Assembly (NCBI RefSeq): GCF_003228315.1
Contig: NZ_CP029693.1
Span: 1,674,001-1,738,000 of the forward strand
From: Pseudomonas putida
GTDB lineage: Bacteria; Pseudomonadota; Gammaproteobacteria; Pseudomonadales; Pseudomonadaceae
Direction: 5' to 3'
Length of the DNA stretch: 64,000 nucleotides
Position 1 is the first letter of the stretch; the number at the start of each line of letters is the position of its first letter. The position numbers were made by a program, and so were the translations under genes. The notes beneath the pieces are model-generated. The model made no database searches and was not told the origin of the DNA. It saw only the letters and a list, made by a program, of their open reading frames with translations. This document shows positions 26,919 through 34,720 of the stretch, piece after piece.

Positions 26919-27122
26919 TCAATTTTCGGAAATTTCCTGCAAACGCTTCAGCTCTCGCCTGACCATGCTGGCGTATTCCGCCGGACGCAAGGTGTAGAGC
27001 TGCGAGGCTACCCAATTGAGCCAGGCGCCCTGCAGAACGGCTTTCTGCGCGAACAGCCGCTGCGCTTCGGCTTCGGCGCGGGCCTGGTTCTGCTGGTGAA
27101 AATCAGCGCGGGGCAGGTTCAT
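26919..27122 (-). CDS. Hypothetical 67-residue protein coupled to upstream gene
   Basis: A 67-residue soluble, basic, mostly helical protein (NLPRADFHQQNQARAEAEAQ, AWLNWVASQLYTLRPAEYAS, ending LKRLQEISEN). Its ATG at 27122 shares one base with the stop of the upstream gene (TAATG), so the two are translated together and probably act together. I do not recognise a family. Confidence 0.7.
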   Translation of the reverse strand: MNLPRADFHQQNQARAEAEAQRLFAQKAVLQGAWLNWVASQLYTLRPAEYASMVRRELKRLQEISEN

Positions 27123-27571
27123 TACTCGCTGGCCTTGAACGTCACCAGCTCGCCCTTGCGCCACTTCGCGGCTTTGGCGGTCACGGCCTTGAGAGTCTTG
27201 GTCAGGCCTTCCTGCAATTGCTGGTGGGCGGCGAACACCGTTACCGCACAATGGCCTTCCTTGAACACGATGGCTTCGCCGTCGGCGGTGGTCACGAAGG
27301 CATAGTCGCCCAGGCCGTAGACGGTCATTTTGATTTCACGGAATCTGATTTCCAGCTTGCCGCCTTCGCGACTGGGCAGGACCGAAGCACTGAAATGGTC
27401 ACCCACCTTGAGTTTGAGTCCTGGTTTGTCGTCTACCACCAACGCCGACTCGGTATCGAGCTCAGCCACATAAATGCCTTCGGCGTTCTGCTCGGTGATG
27501 TAAACAAAACGTGACTGAAACAGTTTGACCAGCTTTGCGCGCAAATCACCCAGCACGAACAAAGCATGCAT
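27122..27571 (-). CDS. Hypothetical 149-residue protein
   Basis: A 149-residue soluble protein from MHALFVLGDLRAKL at 27571; the frame is open upstream but that part is unlike protein and lies in AT-rich DNA. Predicted beta-rich middle (SRFVYITEQNAEGIYVAEL, GLKLKVGDHFSASVLPSREG, GKLEIRFREIKMTVYGLGDY), then a helical, lysine-rich tail. No family recognised. Start uncertain because only a weak SD is visible. It is translationally coupled with the next 67-residue gene. Confidence 0.65.
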   Translation of the reverse strand: MHALFVLGDLRAKLVKLFQSRFVYITEQNAEGIYVAELDTESALVVDDKPGLKLKVGDHFSASVLPSREGGKLEIRFREIKMTVYGLGDYAFVTTADGEAIVFKEGHCAVTVFAAHQQLQEGLTKTLKAVTAKAAKWRKGELVTFKASE

Positions 27572-27956
27572 ATCGAGATTACTTACTGCCAAGGAACCAT
27601 CCCCACATCTGAAAATGATGCCGCACGCATAAAAGGCGCACAGCCGAAAAAGGCGGAAATGCCGAAAGTGAAACCAGATAGACCTGAGTCGATGTCCTGA
27701 ATGAGCAGAGTACTCATCCATGTCGTTCGTTAAAGGTTGAAGGGCAACACCCTTCTTACAGCCAAATACTACGGACTATCAACTTCAGGGAAAAAACTCT
27801 TAAAAAAAAGCACTTTTCCGACATATCACAAGCCGAAAATTGCTTTAGATGAACAGGTTCACCCCACCAGTGAGGGTGATTCTAGAGCAGCCATGCTCGC
27901 CGAGACTACCCATACAGACGTACATACGTCGGTAAAAACAATGAAAAGGACTTCAT
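27572..27956. other. AT-rich intergenic region, 385 bases
   Basis: No convincing gene. It holds a small hairpin GAAGGG/CCCTTC (27739-27755), an A-rich stretch near 27790-27810 and a short inverted repeat GACGT/ACGTC (27919-27932). It must contain the divergent promoters of the 149-residue gene and the 78-residue gene. A 98-codon open frame at 27737-28033 has no usable composition and overlaps a better-supported gene. Confidence 0.5.
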
Positions 27957-28193
27957 ATGTGCACACTGACACACTTTGCCCAACCATTGGCAGCTTCCCC
28001 GATTTCACCTTCTTCGATGTTGCAGCGTCTTGAACTTTCCCCCCATCTCCCCGAAACGCCCCGGTTCCAGGTGTTACTGGCCGGTAATGCGTTCTTTCAT
28101 ATCAAGGAAATTTCCACCGGGCATGTAAGAGGTTTCCGCATCGATCATAACGAAGCCTGCGCCCTCGCCCGCGCGCTGGAGTCGCATGGCTGA
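27957..28193 (+). CDS. Hypothetical 78-residue protein
   Basis: A 78-residue protein (MCTLTHFAQPLAASP...) with the ATG at 27957 seven bases after AAAAGGA. The second half (PRFQVLLAGNAFFHIKEIST, GHVRGFRIDHNEACALARAL) looks like a small alpha/beta domain with a strand pattern; the first 20 residues are proline/serine-rich. I do not recognise a family. It lies in the same direction as the DUF2789 gene 150 bases on. Confidence 0.65.
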   Translation: MCTLTHFAQPLAASPISPSSMLQRLELSPHLPETPRFQVLLAGNAFFHIKEISTGHVRGFRIDHNEACALARALESHG

Positions 28194-28343
28194 CGGAACC
28201 TGCGTCTAAGGAACGGATTTGCAGTCTATGCTCACTGCTGCATTTGAATATCGGCTTCAAACTCCTGAAGCACAGTCTCCTCAGAAGTAAAGAAGCTGAA
28301 ATTTCACACTTCAAACCCGTTTCACCCCTGCCAGGAGATGAAA

Positions 28344-28583
28344 ATGGAATCACCGACCCACGACTTGAAAGGTTTGTTCGACCAGCTCGGCCTGGATTCC
28401 ACCCAGAAAGCTATCGACGATTTCATTGCCAGCCACTCACCCCTGCCCGACAACAAAAAACTCATCGATGCGGAGTTCTGGACCCCGCAACAGGCGGGCT
28501 TTCTCAAGGAACAACTGCGTGAAGACGCCGACTGGGCGCGGGTGGTCGACGACCTGAACCTGCGTATGCACCAGCTTCACTGA
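28344..28583 (+). CDS. DUF2789 family protein
   Basis: A 79-residue protein (MESPTHDLKGLFDQLGLDST..., PLPDNKKLIDAEFWTPQQAG, FLKEQLREDADWARVVDDLN). Sequence and length match DUF2789, a gammaproteobacterial family of unknown function. The ATG at 28344 is preferred to one at 28338 because AGGAG ends eight bases before it, while the earlier ATG is only two bases from it. Soluble and acidic, with no cysteine. Confidence 0.85.
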   Translation: MESPTHDLKGLFDQLGLDSTQKAIDDFIASHSPLPDNKKLIDAEFWTPQQAGFLKEQLREDADWARVVDDLNLRMHQLH

Positions 28584-28590
28584 TCTTGTC

Positions 28591-28794
28591 TCAATGCAGG
28601 CTGTCTGGCGTCTCGGCACTCAATTGCGCGATCCAGGCAGCCTTGCACTCTTCCGCTTCGTCACGGGTTGAAAATGCCGTCCCCCGGCGTTCGCCGTTCA
28701 ACAGCACCACCCAGCACACACTTTGGCCCAAGGCCCGCAAACTGGCGGGTACACCGCTGCCAATCATCACTGCGACATCGACTTTGCTTTGCAT
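28591..28794 (-). CDS. Hypothetical 67-residue protein
   Basis: A 67-residue protein (MQSKVDVAVMIGSGVPASLR..., SVCWVVLLNGERRGTAFSTR, DEAEECKAAWIAQLSAETPD). The beta-hairpin with xxFxTRDEAE resembles small domains that bind nucleic acid or protein in other families, but I cannot assign it. GGAGG precedes the ATG at 28794. Convergent with the DUF2789 gene, seven bases between the stops. Confidence 0.7.
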   Translation of the reverse strand: MQSKVDVAVMIGSGVPASLRALGQSVCWVVLLNGERRGTAFSTRDEAEECKAAWIAQLSAETPDSLH

Positions 28795-28913
28795 GTTGCC
28801 CTCCGAATTCCGTTAGCAACCTAACTATTAGGTATGATAAGGAATTCCGAGGTGCGGAAACAATATCGGGTTTGTAGAGCTTTCTTTCCAAAGTCGTAAC
28901 AATCGTTCGCTAT

Positions 28914-29015
28914 CTGTAGGAGCGAGCCTGCTCGCGATGAAACCGGGAGCGCTGCGGGGTATCAGAGACTCCGCGTCTTCGTTGAAGACCATCGCGAGCA
29001 GGCTCGCTCCTACAG
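28914..29015. repeat. REP inverted doublet supplying a stop codon to the chemoreceptor gene
   Basis: CTGTAGGAGCGAGCCTGCTC ... GAGCAGGCTCGCTCCTACAG. Read on the minus strand, the right arm begins with CTG TAG, which forms the last codon and the stop of the chemoreceptor gene. Confidence 0.93.
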
Positions 29016-30626
29016 GGTGCCTTGCGGCTTGTATCCCAACCGCAATCCACCCCAATGCCGCCCCTTGAGCATGATCGGCACAGAAAGGTCATGCATCAGT
29101 TCACCGGTGTCGCGGGTGTAGGTTTGCAGCAATACCGCTTGTTGATGGCTGCCGCAGCGAATCCCGGTGCGGTCGGCGAACTTGCGTTTGGTGCGGTTGT
29201 GGACGGTATCGCTCTGCACATCACCGGTCAGCGGCTGGCTGAATACCTTGTTGTGGGTCGGCACATAACCTTGCTGGGTGCAGGCAATGGCGAAGACCAG
29301 GCCTTCATGGCGCGGCAGCAACGGTTCCTGGATCGCCGGCAAGACCTGATCGGTGTAGCCGTCGAAACGCGTCTGGTACTTGACCGGTTGAGTGCCGGCA
29401 ATCGCCTGGTAATGGCGGTCGAACAGGTCATCGAGGCTGATGCGACCGGCGTCGATGTCCGCCTCGAAACGCGCCGCAATCTGGCCCGCGCCTTCCCGCG
29501 CCAGGTCGTAGATCCGCTGGTGATAGTCATCCAGCCCAACCTCCGCCAGCCGTTCGCTGATGCTTTCGGCCTGCCCTTCCATCTGCACCGCCGCATCGGC
29601 CAGGCGCCGGGTCTGTTGATCGCTGACTGACAAGTCGCCGCGCATTTGCTCGATGGCATGGAACAGGCTGTCCAGTTGCTCGCGATTGGTCTCGGCGCCC
29701 CGGGCGATTTCCCCGACCTGCCCTTCGACACTGGCCGCCAGGCGAGCGATGTTTTCCAGGTGTTGGCCGGTGTGCTCCACCTGCTCGACACCGAGGTCGA
29801 GGTCGCTGGACAACTGGCGGATCTGCTCGACCACCTGCGCCGTGCGCTGCTGGATGTCCGCCACCATCTCCCCGACTTCACCGGTTGCGGTCGCCGTACG
29901 CGCGGCCAGCCCGCGAACCTCATCGGCCACCACCGCAAAGCCCCGGCCGTGCTCCCCGGCCCGCGCCGCTTCGATCGCCGCGTTCAAGGCCAACAGGTTG
30001 GTCTGGCTGGCGATGGACTGGATGACCAGGGTCACGCGCTGGATATCGTCGCTGCGCAGGCTCAAGGCTTCGATCAGCTCACGGCTGCCGTTGGCCCGCT
30101 CGCTGAGTCGGTGCATCCGCGCAATCGACTCGACCACTTCGGCACGCCCCGTCGCGCCACTTCGATGCGCCTCGCTCGCCGCACTCAGCGCTTGGTGGCT
30201 GAGGGTCGAAGTAGCCTGCTCGGTGGCGATCATCACTTCGGCATTGCTGACGATTTGTGCCGCGGCGCCTAGTTGCGATTGCAAGCGGTCAGCCAGTTGC
30301 CGGACGGAAAACGCCACGCCCGCGGCGGACAGCGCGTTATGACTGGTGGTGCGGGAAAGATCGCGAGTCAACGCAGCGATGGCGTCGCCGGAATCGGCAG
30401 CATCGATGTTTTGAGGGGTAGCGCGCGAACGCAGGCGCGGCAGCCAGACAATCAGCACCGCCAGTGGCAGGCCGACATACAACGACCAGTTTCCTAGGCT
30501 AATGCCACACAGCAACAGCATCAGGGCAATGCTTTGCAAGGTCGGTGTCAGCCAGCGATTCCTTGGCAAAAGTACCTGGGCAGGCACTTGCGCCAACAGA
30601 GAACCTTCTCTCGTCATCGTCGTCAC
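29010..30626 (-). CDS. Methyl-accepting chemotaxis protein with C-terminal sensory domain
   Basis: A 538-residue chemoreceptor. Two closely spaced transmembrane helices (residues about 28-62, [32 protein letters not shown] with short turn) leave almost no periplasmic loop. The signalling hairpin is intact ([40 protein letters not shown]). Beyond residue about 370 there is an extra domain ([29 protein letters not shown]-like stretch, [38 protein letters not shown]) that resembles cytoplasmic Cache/PAS-like C-terminal modules of soluble receptors, so it probably senses an internal signal. The stop codon comes from the REP doublet that overlaps its end. Confidence 0.92.
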   Translation of the reverse strand: MTTMTREGSLLAQVPAQVLLPRNRWLTPTLQSIALMLLLCGISLGNWSLYVGLPLAVLIVWLPRLRSRATPQNIDAADSGDAIAALTRDLSRTTSHNALSAAGVAFSVRQLADRLQSQLGAAAQIVSNAEVMIATEQATSTLSHQALSAASEAHRSGATGRAEVVESIARMHRLSERANGSRELIEALSLRSDDIQRVTLVIQSIASQTNLLALNAAIEAARAGEHGRGFAVVADEVRGLAARTATATGEVGEMVADIQQRTAQVVEQIRQLSSDLDLGVEQVEHTGQHLENIARLAASVEGQVGEIARGAETNREQLDSLFHAIEQMRGDLSVSDQQTRRLADAAVQMEGQAESISERLAEVGLDDYHQRIYDLAREGAGQIAARFEADIDAGRISLDDLFDRHYQAIAGTQPVKYQTRFDGYTDQVLPAIQEPLLPRHEGLVFAIACTQQGYVPTHNKVFSQPLTGDVQSDTVHNRTKRKFADRTGIRCGSHQQAVLLQTYTRDTGELMHDLSVPIMLKGRHWGGLRLGYKPQGTL

Positions 30627-30754
30627 CCCAAGAATCTTCTAATTGTTGTCTTCGCATTAAACGCCACTAAAAAGCCATTATCCATGAGCCTTTAGTCGGG
30701 GGCGTTGCAGCAGATCAATAGAAGTTCGCGGGTTTTGTACAGACGTCGAAAAGC

Positions 30755-30828
30755 AAAGATCGCAGCCTTCGGCAGTTCCTACAGGAGTTCACAAAAACCT
30801 GTAGGTGTTGCCGAAGGCTGCGATCTTT
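30755..30828. terminator. Long hairpin of the GATCGCAGCC repeat family
   Basis: AAAGATCGCAGCCTTCGGCA and TGCCGAAGGCTGCGATCTTT form a long imperfect stem around CCTACAGGAG...CCTGTAGG. It lies 38 bases after the DksA-like gene (minus strand) and ends in T-rich DNA on both strands, fitting a bidirectional terminator. Confidence 0.8.
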
Positions 30829-30865
30829 TCGAAGGCAGCCCATTTTCATGGGCTGCCTCGCAGAA

Positions 30866-31270
30866 TCAGGCCTGACGCTGGTGCTTGTCGATTTGCTCGT
30901 GACGTTCTTGAGCTTCGATGCAGTATTTGGTGGTCGGGCTGATCAGCAGGCGCTTGAGGCCGATAGGCTCGCCGCTGTCGTCGCACCAGCCAAAGCTGTC
31001 TTCTTTGATACGTTCCAGCGCTTGTTCCAACTGAGGCAGCATGCGCTGGTCGCGATCGATTGCGTTCACCAGCCAGGTGCGCTCTTCTTCAACGGAAGCT
31101 GCGTCAGCCGGATCGGCCGGAGTGTCCAGGCTCTCGATGGCGATGCGGTTCTGCTCGATGCGCTCATGGGTTTCGACTTTCATGTTCTGCAACAGCTCGG
31201 AGAAAAAAGCATGTTGCTCGGCATTCATGTAGTCATCCGCCGGCATGGCCAGCAACTTGTCCTTTGTCAT
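30866..31270 (-). CDS. DksA/TraR-family RNA polymerase-binding protein with altered zinc site
   Basis: A 134-residue protein related to DksA, which enters the RNA polymerase secondary channel and works with ppGpp. The long coiled-coil (residues about 20-85) has the tip motif DPADAA (53-58), matching DxxDxA of E. coli DksA, so polymerase action is likely kept. The globular zinc finger keeps only one cysteine of each pair: C96-D-D-S99 and C117-I-E-A120, where classical DksA has CxxC and CxxC. The same loss occurs in P. aeruginosa DksA2, a zinc-independent paralogue made under zinc limitation. No Zur box was recognised upstream, so control is unknown. A terminator hairpin follows. Confidence 0.9.
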   Translation of the reverse strand: MTKDKLLAMPADDYMNAEQHAFFSELLQNMKVETHERIEQNRIAIESLDTPADPADAASVEEERTWLVNAIDRDQRMLPQLEQALERIKEDSFGWCDDSGEPIGLKRLLISPTTKYCIEAQERHEQIDKHQRQA

Positions 31271-31633
31271 TGATATCTCTATAAAAAAACGTGCATTAAG
31301 GCGAATTAGGGAGCGTTCCGACGGACCTGCTCAGGCCATCGCGAAGGCGCGGTTTGTTCCAAGCGCCACCCGGCACTCAATTTACGAGGGGCGGCAGTCT
31401 AAGGCCGACTTGAGGCCTCAGCAACTGAAAAGACAGCGAATTTGTCCGACAAGGCCTCGAAAATGCGCTATGACAGGCATCCAGGCGGATATCGGAGTGC
31501 GTTTATAGCAAGAAATTCCATTCAGCGGAGCCATATAGAAGACAAACGGCCACGCTGCGGGAAGCCGTTTGCAGGTGGCCCGGGCTCGGCTAAGGTTGTC
31601 GCTCCCGTCATGGCTAACTCAAGGAGTGAATAA
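31271..31633. other. Intergenic region, 363 bases
   Basis: Divergent promoter region for the DksA-like gene and the glutathione S-transferase gene. It is of lower GC near 31271-31310 (ATATCTCTATAAAAAAACG) and 31430-31550. No stable hairpin or gene was seen. AAGGAG at 31620-31625 is the ribosome binding site of the GST gene. Confidence 0.5.
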
Positions 31634-32245
31634 ATGAAGCTGATCGGCATGCTGGATTCGCCTTTTGTACGACGCGTCGCTATCTCCGCAAAACGCCTGG
31701 GCATCGAACTGGAGCAGCACTCGGTGTCGGTGTTCAGGACATTCGAGCAATTCCAGCAGATCAACCCAGTAGTGAAGGCCCCTACCCTGGTGCTGGACGA
31801 CGGCGATGTGTTGATGGACTCCACACTGATCATCGACTACCTCGAAACGCTGGCCGGCGGCGATCGCAGCCTGATGCCCGCCGCAATCGGACAACGCCTG
31901 CGCGCACTGCGCCTGATCGGCCTGGCCCTGGCCGCCTGCGAAAAATCGGTGCAGCTTTATTACGAGCGCAACCTGCGCCCGGCGGACATTCAATTTGCGC
32001 CGTGGGTCGAACGAGTCGAGGGACAACTGGCCGCCGCTTATAACGCGCTGGAAAGGGAACTGGAAAAGCAGCCGCTGGACACCGATGGCCCGATTGACCA
32101 GGCCGGCATCACCCTGGCCGTGGCCTGGAGTTTTACCAATCTGGTGGTACCGGATCAGGTGTCGGCCGGGAAGTTTCCGAACATCGCGACGTACACCGAA
32201 TATGCCGAGGGGCTTGAGGTGTTCATCAACACACCGATTGAATGA
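31634..32245 (+). CDS. Glutathione S-transferase family protein
   Basis: A 203-residue protein: N-terminal thioredoxin-like domain (MKLIGMLDSPFVRRVAISAK, NPVVKAPTLVLDDGDVLMDS with the cis-Pro and the glutathione-binding Asp-Ser) and C-terminal helical domain (LRALRLIGLALAACEKSVQL, ITLAVAWSFTNLVVPDQ). It would conjugate glutathione or reduce electrophiles in the cytoplasm. Ser9/Pro10 sits where the catalytic Ser or Cys is found in bacterial classes. Strong SD (AAGGAG). Monocistronic. Confidence 0.92.
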   Translation: MKLIGMLDSPFVRRVAISAKRLGIELEQHSVSVFRTFEQFQQINPVVKAPTLVLDDGDVLMDSTLIIDYLETLAGGDRSLMPAAIGQRLRALRLIGLALAACEKSVQLYYERNLRPADIQFAPWVERVEGQLAAAYNALERELEKQPLDTDGPIDQAGITLAVAWSFTNLVVPDQVSAGKFPNIATYTEYAEGLEVFINTPIE

Positions 32246-32261
32246 CCGGCAAATCAAAATC

Positions 32262-32329
32262 AAAAGATTGCAGCCTGCGGCAGCTCCTACACAAAACCCT
32301 GTAGGAGATGCCGCAGGCTGCGATCTTTG
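32262..32329. terminator. Bidirectional hairpin of the GATCGCAGCC repeat family
   Basis: AAAAGATTGCAGCCTGCGGC and GCCGCAGGCTGCGATCTTTG form a stem around CTCCTACACAAAACCCTGTAGGAG. It lies between the GST gene and the convergent small-peptide gene and suits termination of both. Confidence 0.82.
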
Positions 32330-32342
32330 TGCCTCTAGGCAA

Positions 32343-32417
32343 TCAATGCATGAACAAAGCGATCAGGATGATGACCGGAATCGGTACGCCGAGAAAGAAC
32401 AGCAGTAATGAGCGCAT
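32343..32417 (-). CDS. 24-residue hydrophobic peptide
   Basis: A complete small frame: MRSLLLFFLGVPIPVIILIA followed by LFMH, one transmembrane helix with a central PIP kink. AGGAG lies nine bases before the ATG at 32417, and the start is 15 bases after the stop of the upstream membrane-protein gene, so both are on one transcript and translation is likely coupled. Too short for normal gene finders. The single helix suggests a small membrane partner of the upstream protein; this is inference. Confidence 0.75.
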   Translation of the reverse strand: MRSLLLFFLGVPIPVIILIALFMH

Positions 32418-32432
32418 GATAGTTCTCCTGGG

Positions 32433-33365
32433 TTAACGAACAGGTGTGGTGGTGACGTAGCTGTCGGTTTCCACATACACCACGGCATCCCGGCGGCGAC
32501 CGCCAAAAGTCGCGGCAAGGCTGGCGAAGAACGCGCCGGCCAGCAGGGCAACGAACATCCACAAGGTGGTCCAGGCAGCGACTTTGGCGGCAGCGTCGGC
32601 GGCTTCCTTTGCAGCCTGTTTGGCGTCGGCCACGGCCTTTTGCGTGCGGGCATAGACTTCATCCACGCGACGCTCGGCATCGGCCTGGGTCAGGTTGGTC
32701 CGTTGTGCAACCAGTTGTGCAAGGTAAGTCCGGTCCACGGCAGCCAACTGGCCGTCGGCGATAGAGCGCACGAAAATGCGCGTCACGGTGCCCCGGGCAG
32801 CGTCGTCGCTGGCGGCCCCCGGACGATCATCGCGGAACAGGCTGTCGATGTAGTAACCGTATTGATCACTGTCAGTATTGGCAGCTGCGGTTCCCGCCAC
32901 CTGGGTCATGGCACTGGCGGCACCACCAGCGACCTGCGCTCCGGCCTGCACGCCGCCACTGACCAGACTGCTGACCGAACCGGCCACCAGCGTGGCCGTC
33001 ACCAGCGTCGCGACGCACCAGGCGAGAAAGCCGTGGGCGGTATCACGAAAATAAACTTCGTCGCCATGCATATAAGTCCATTTCACTCGCAATCGACCGG
33101 CGATATAACCACCAAGCCCGGAGGCCACGATTTGCGTAAAGGCCAGCCAGACGATCGTCGTGATCCCCAGCCCCTTGGCGCTCACACCTTCATTGGCCCA
33201 AGGCGAGACAGCGGAGAATCCAAGACCGAACCCCAGCAGCACCAGTATCAGCGACAATGCCGCCGCCGCTGCGGCCCCGGCGAAAATCGCTCCCCACGAC
33301 ACGCCAGAGACCGTGGTCGATTCCTCCAGGGTCGCGGCATAAAGACCGTCATTGGATGTATTCAT
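32433..33365 (-). CDS. Membrane protein with paired N-terminal helices and C-terminal helix
   Basis: A 310-residue inner-membrane protein. Hydrophobic helices lie at about 20-55 (VSWGAIFAGAAAAAALSLILVLLGFGLGFSAV split by a turn), 67-90, 112-135 (AHGFLAWCVATLVTATLVAG) and 268-290 (TTLWMFVALLAGAFFASLAA). Between them is a soluble region rich in Ala/Asp with a likely coiled coil (ERRVDEVYARTQKAVADAKQ, AAKEAADAAAKV). The first half resembles small-residue-rich membrane proteins annotated only as hypothetical. Function unknown. The 24-residue peptide gene follows immediately. Confidence 0.85.
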   Translation of the reverse strand: MNTSNDGLYAATLEESTTVSGVSWGAIFAGAAAAAALSLILVLLGFGLGFSAVSPWANEGVSAKGLGITTIVWLAFTQIVASGLGGYIAGRLRVKWTYMHGDEVYFRDTAHGFLAWCVATLVTATLVAGSVSSLVSGGVQAGAQVAGGAASAMTQVAGTAAANTDSDQYGYYIDSLFRDDRPGAASDDAARGTVTRIFVRSIADGQLAAVDRTYLAQLVAQRTNLTQADAERRVDEVYARTQKAVADAKQAAKEAADAAAKVAAWTTLWMFVALLAGAFFASLAATFGGRRRDAVVYVETDSYVTTTPVR

Positions 33366-33552
33366 CGTGATGTCGCTCCAGGCAATAAATATGGTGTTAC
33401 AACTCTCGGGTCAGCCGTTGCAGTCACCGTGCCAGTCGCGTCTTTTGAATAAATCCTTGTATGTCAGCCAGTTATAAAGTTTGAACTTCCCGTGCCCATG
33501 CAATATGCAACGAAGGGGCAAGCTCGACGGGTTTTATGCACTACAGAAAGAG

Positions 33553-33888
33553 CTATTTACGCCTGTAGCTTTTATTACCGCTAGGCGTCAGGCAATACAC
33601 ACCGCCTCGTGGGCCCGTACAAAACGAACCAGTGCCGCAGGCACATCCATCGGTATCCTGAACAAAGGATTGGGGGCGAACCTGGCTTTTGTTGCCGAAC
33701 ATCGCCGAGCAACTTTTCTTCGAACCACTGATCGAACCGTCGTTACACAAAAACAAGTCACCGTCGCAGCGATCGATCCCGCCTTTTTTACCTGAACAGG
33801 GTGTATTGGCCGCCCAGCTCGAAGCGCTGGCAACACACAGCAAAAACAGAACAATTGGCATCCAGCCACGGCGGGTCAAAGTGCGCAC
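33553..33888 (-). CDS. Secreted cysteine-rich protein with YdcA-like core
   Basis: A 111-residue exported protein. Signal peptide (GWMPIVLFLLCVASASSWA-AN). The mature N-terminal part PCSGKKGGIDRCDGDLFLCN then DGSISGSKKSC closely resembles E. coli YdcA, a small protein of unknown function. It then has a C-terminal extension with four further cysteines (DGCACGTGSFC, GVYC), giving eight in the mature form and thus up to four disulfides. The start is a GTG at 33888 with GGAAC upstream; an ATG at 33861 is the alternative but lacks an SD. Likely periplasmic. Confidence 0.8.
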   Translation of the reverse strand: MRTLTRRGWMPIVLFLLCVASASSWAANTPCSGKKGGIDRCDGDLFLCNDGSISGSKKSCSAMFGNKSQVRPQSFVQDTDGCACGTGSFCTGPRGGVYCLTPSGNKSYRRK

Positions 33889-34036
33889 GATACAGGTTCC
33901 GGTTGAATTAATGGCTCAATGATATCAATGTTCCCGGCAAGCACTGAAACAACATGAAAGTTAATTTATTAAGCGGCGAACAATTCTTGGCAAAATACCC
34001 CTCACTCCGTATTGAACCGATTATCAGGCCAGCCCC

Positions 34037-34720
34037 ATGACCCGTATCTTGACCATCGAAGACGACGCCGTGACCGCCCGGGAAATAGTCGCCGAATTGA
34101 GCAATCACGGCCTCGACGTCGACTGGGTCGACAACGGGCGCGAAGGCCTGGAGCGAGCCGTCAGCGGCAATTACGACCTGATCACCCTCGACCGCATGCT
34201 GCCGGAACTCGATGGCCTGGCCATCGTCACCAAGCTGCGCAGCATGGGCGTGGCGACGCCGATCCTGATGATCAGCGCCCTTTCCGATGTCGATGAGCGC
34301 GTGCGCGGCCTGCGTGCCGGCGGCGACGACTACCTGACCAAACCCTTTGCCACCGATGAAATGGCCGCCCGGGTCGAAGTCCTGCTGCGTCGGCAGAACA
34401 CCGGCAGCGCCCAGGCCACCACCCTGCGCGTCGCCGATCTGGAGCTGAACCTGATCAGCCATGAGGCCCGCCGCGACGGCCAGATGCTCACGCTGCTGCC
34501 CACCGAATACAAACTGCTGGAATTCCTGATGCGCAACACCGGGCAGATCCTTTCGCGGATGATGATTTTCGAAGAGGTCTGGGGTTATCACTTCGACCCA
34601 GGCACCAACCTGATCGACGTACACATCGGCCGCCTGCGCAAGAAAATCGACCCACCTGGCAATGCCCCATTGATTCGAACCGTGCGAGGCTCGGGTTATG
34701 TCATTGCCGAACCCGTCTAA
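34037..34720 (+). CDS. OmpR-type response regulator
   Basis: A 227-residue regulator: receiver domain with Asp52 (LITLDRMLPELDG), Thr/Ser switch (MISALSDVDERV), Lys (TKPF), and a winged-helix DNA-binding domain (LTLLPTEYKLLEFLMRNTGQ, EEVWGYHFDPGTNLIDVHIG, RGSGYV). It overlaps the kinase gene by 23 bases and forms a classical two-component pair with it. The target genes are unknown; the AT-rich upstream region of about 120 bases holds the promoter. Confidence 0.95.
   Translation: MTRILTIEDDAVTAREIVAELSNHGLDVDWVDNGREGLERAVSGNYDLITLDRMLPELDGLAIVTKLRSMGVATPILMISALSDVDERVRGLRAGGDDYLTKPFATDEMAARVEVLLRRQNTGSAQATTLRVADLELNLISHEARRDGQMLTLLPTEYKLLEFLMRNTGQILSRMMIFEEVWGYHFDPGTNLIDVHIGRLRKKIDPPGNAPLIRTVRGSGYVIAEPV

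Noticed and set aside
27737..28033. 98-codon plus-strand frame in the AT-rich gap
   Set aside because: No SD, no compositional support, and it overlaps a 78-residue frame with a good SD.
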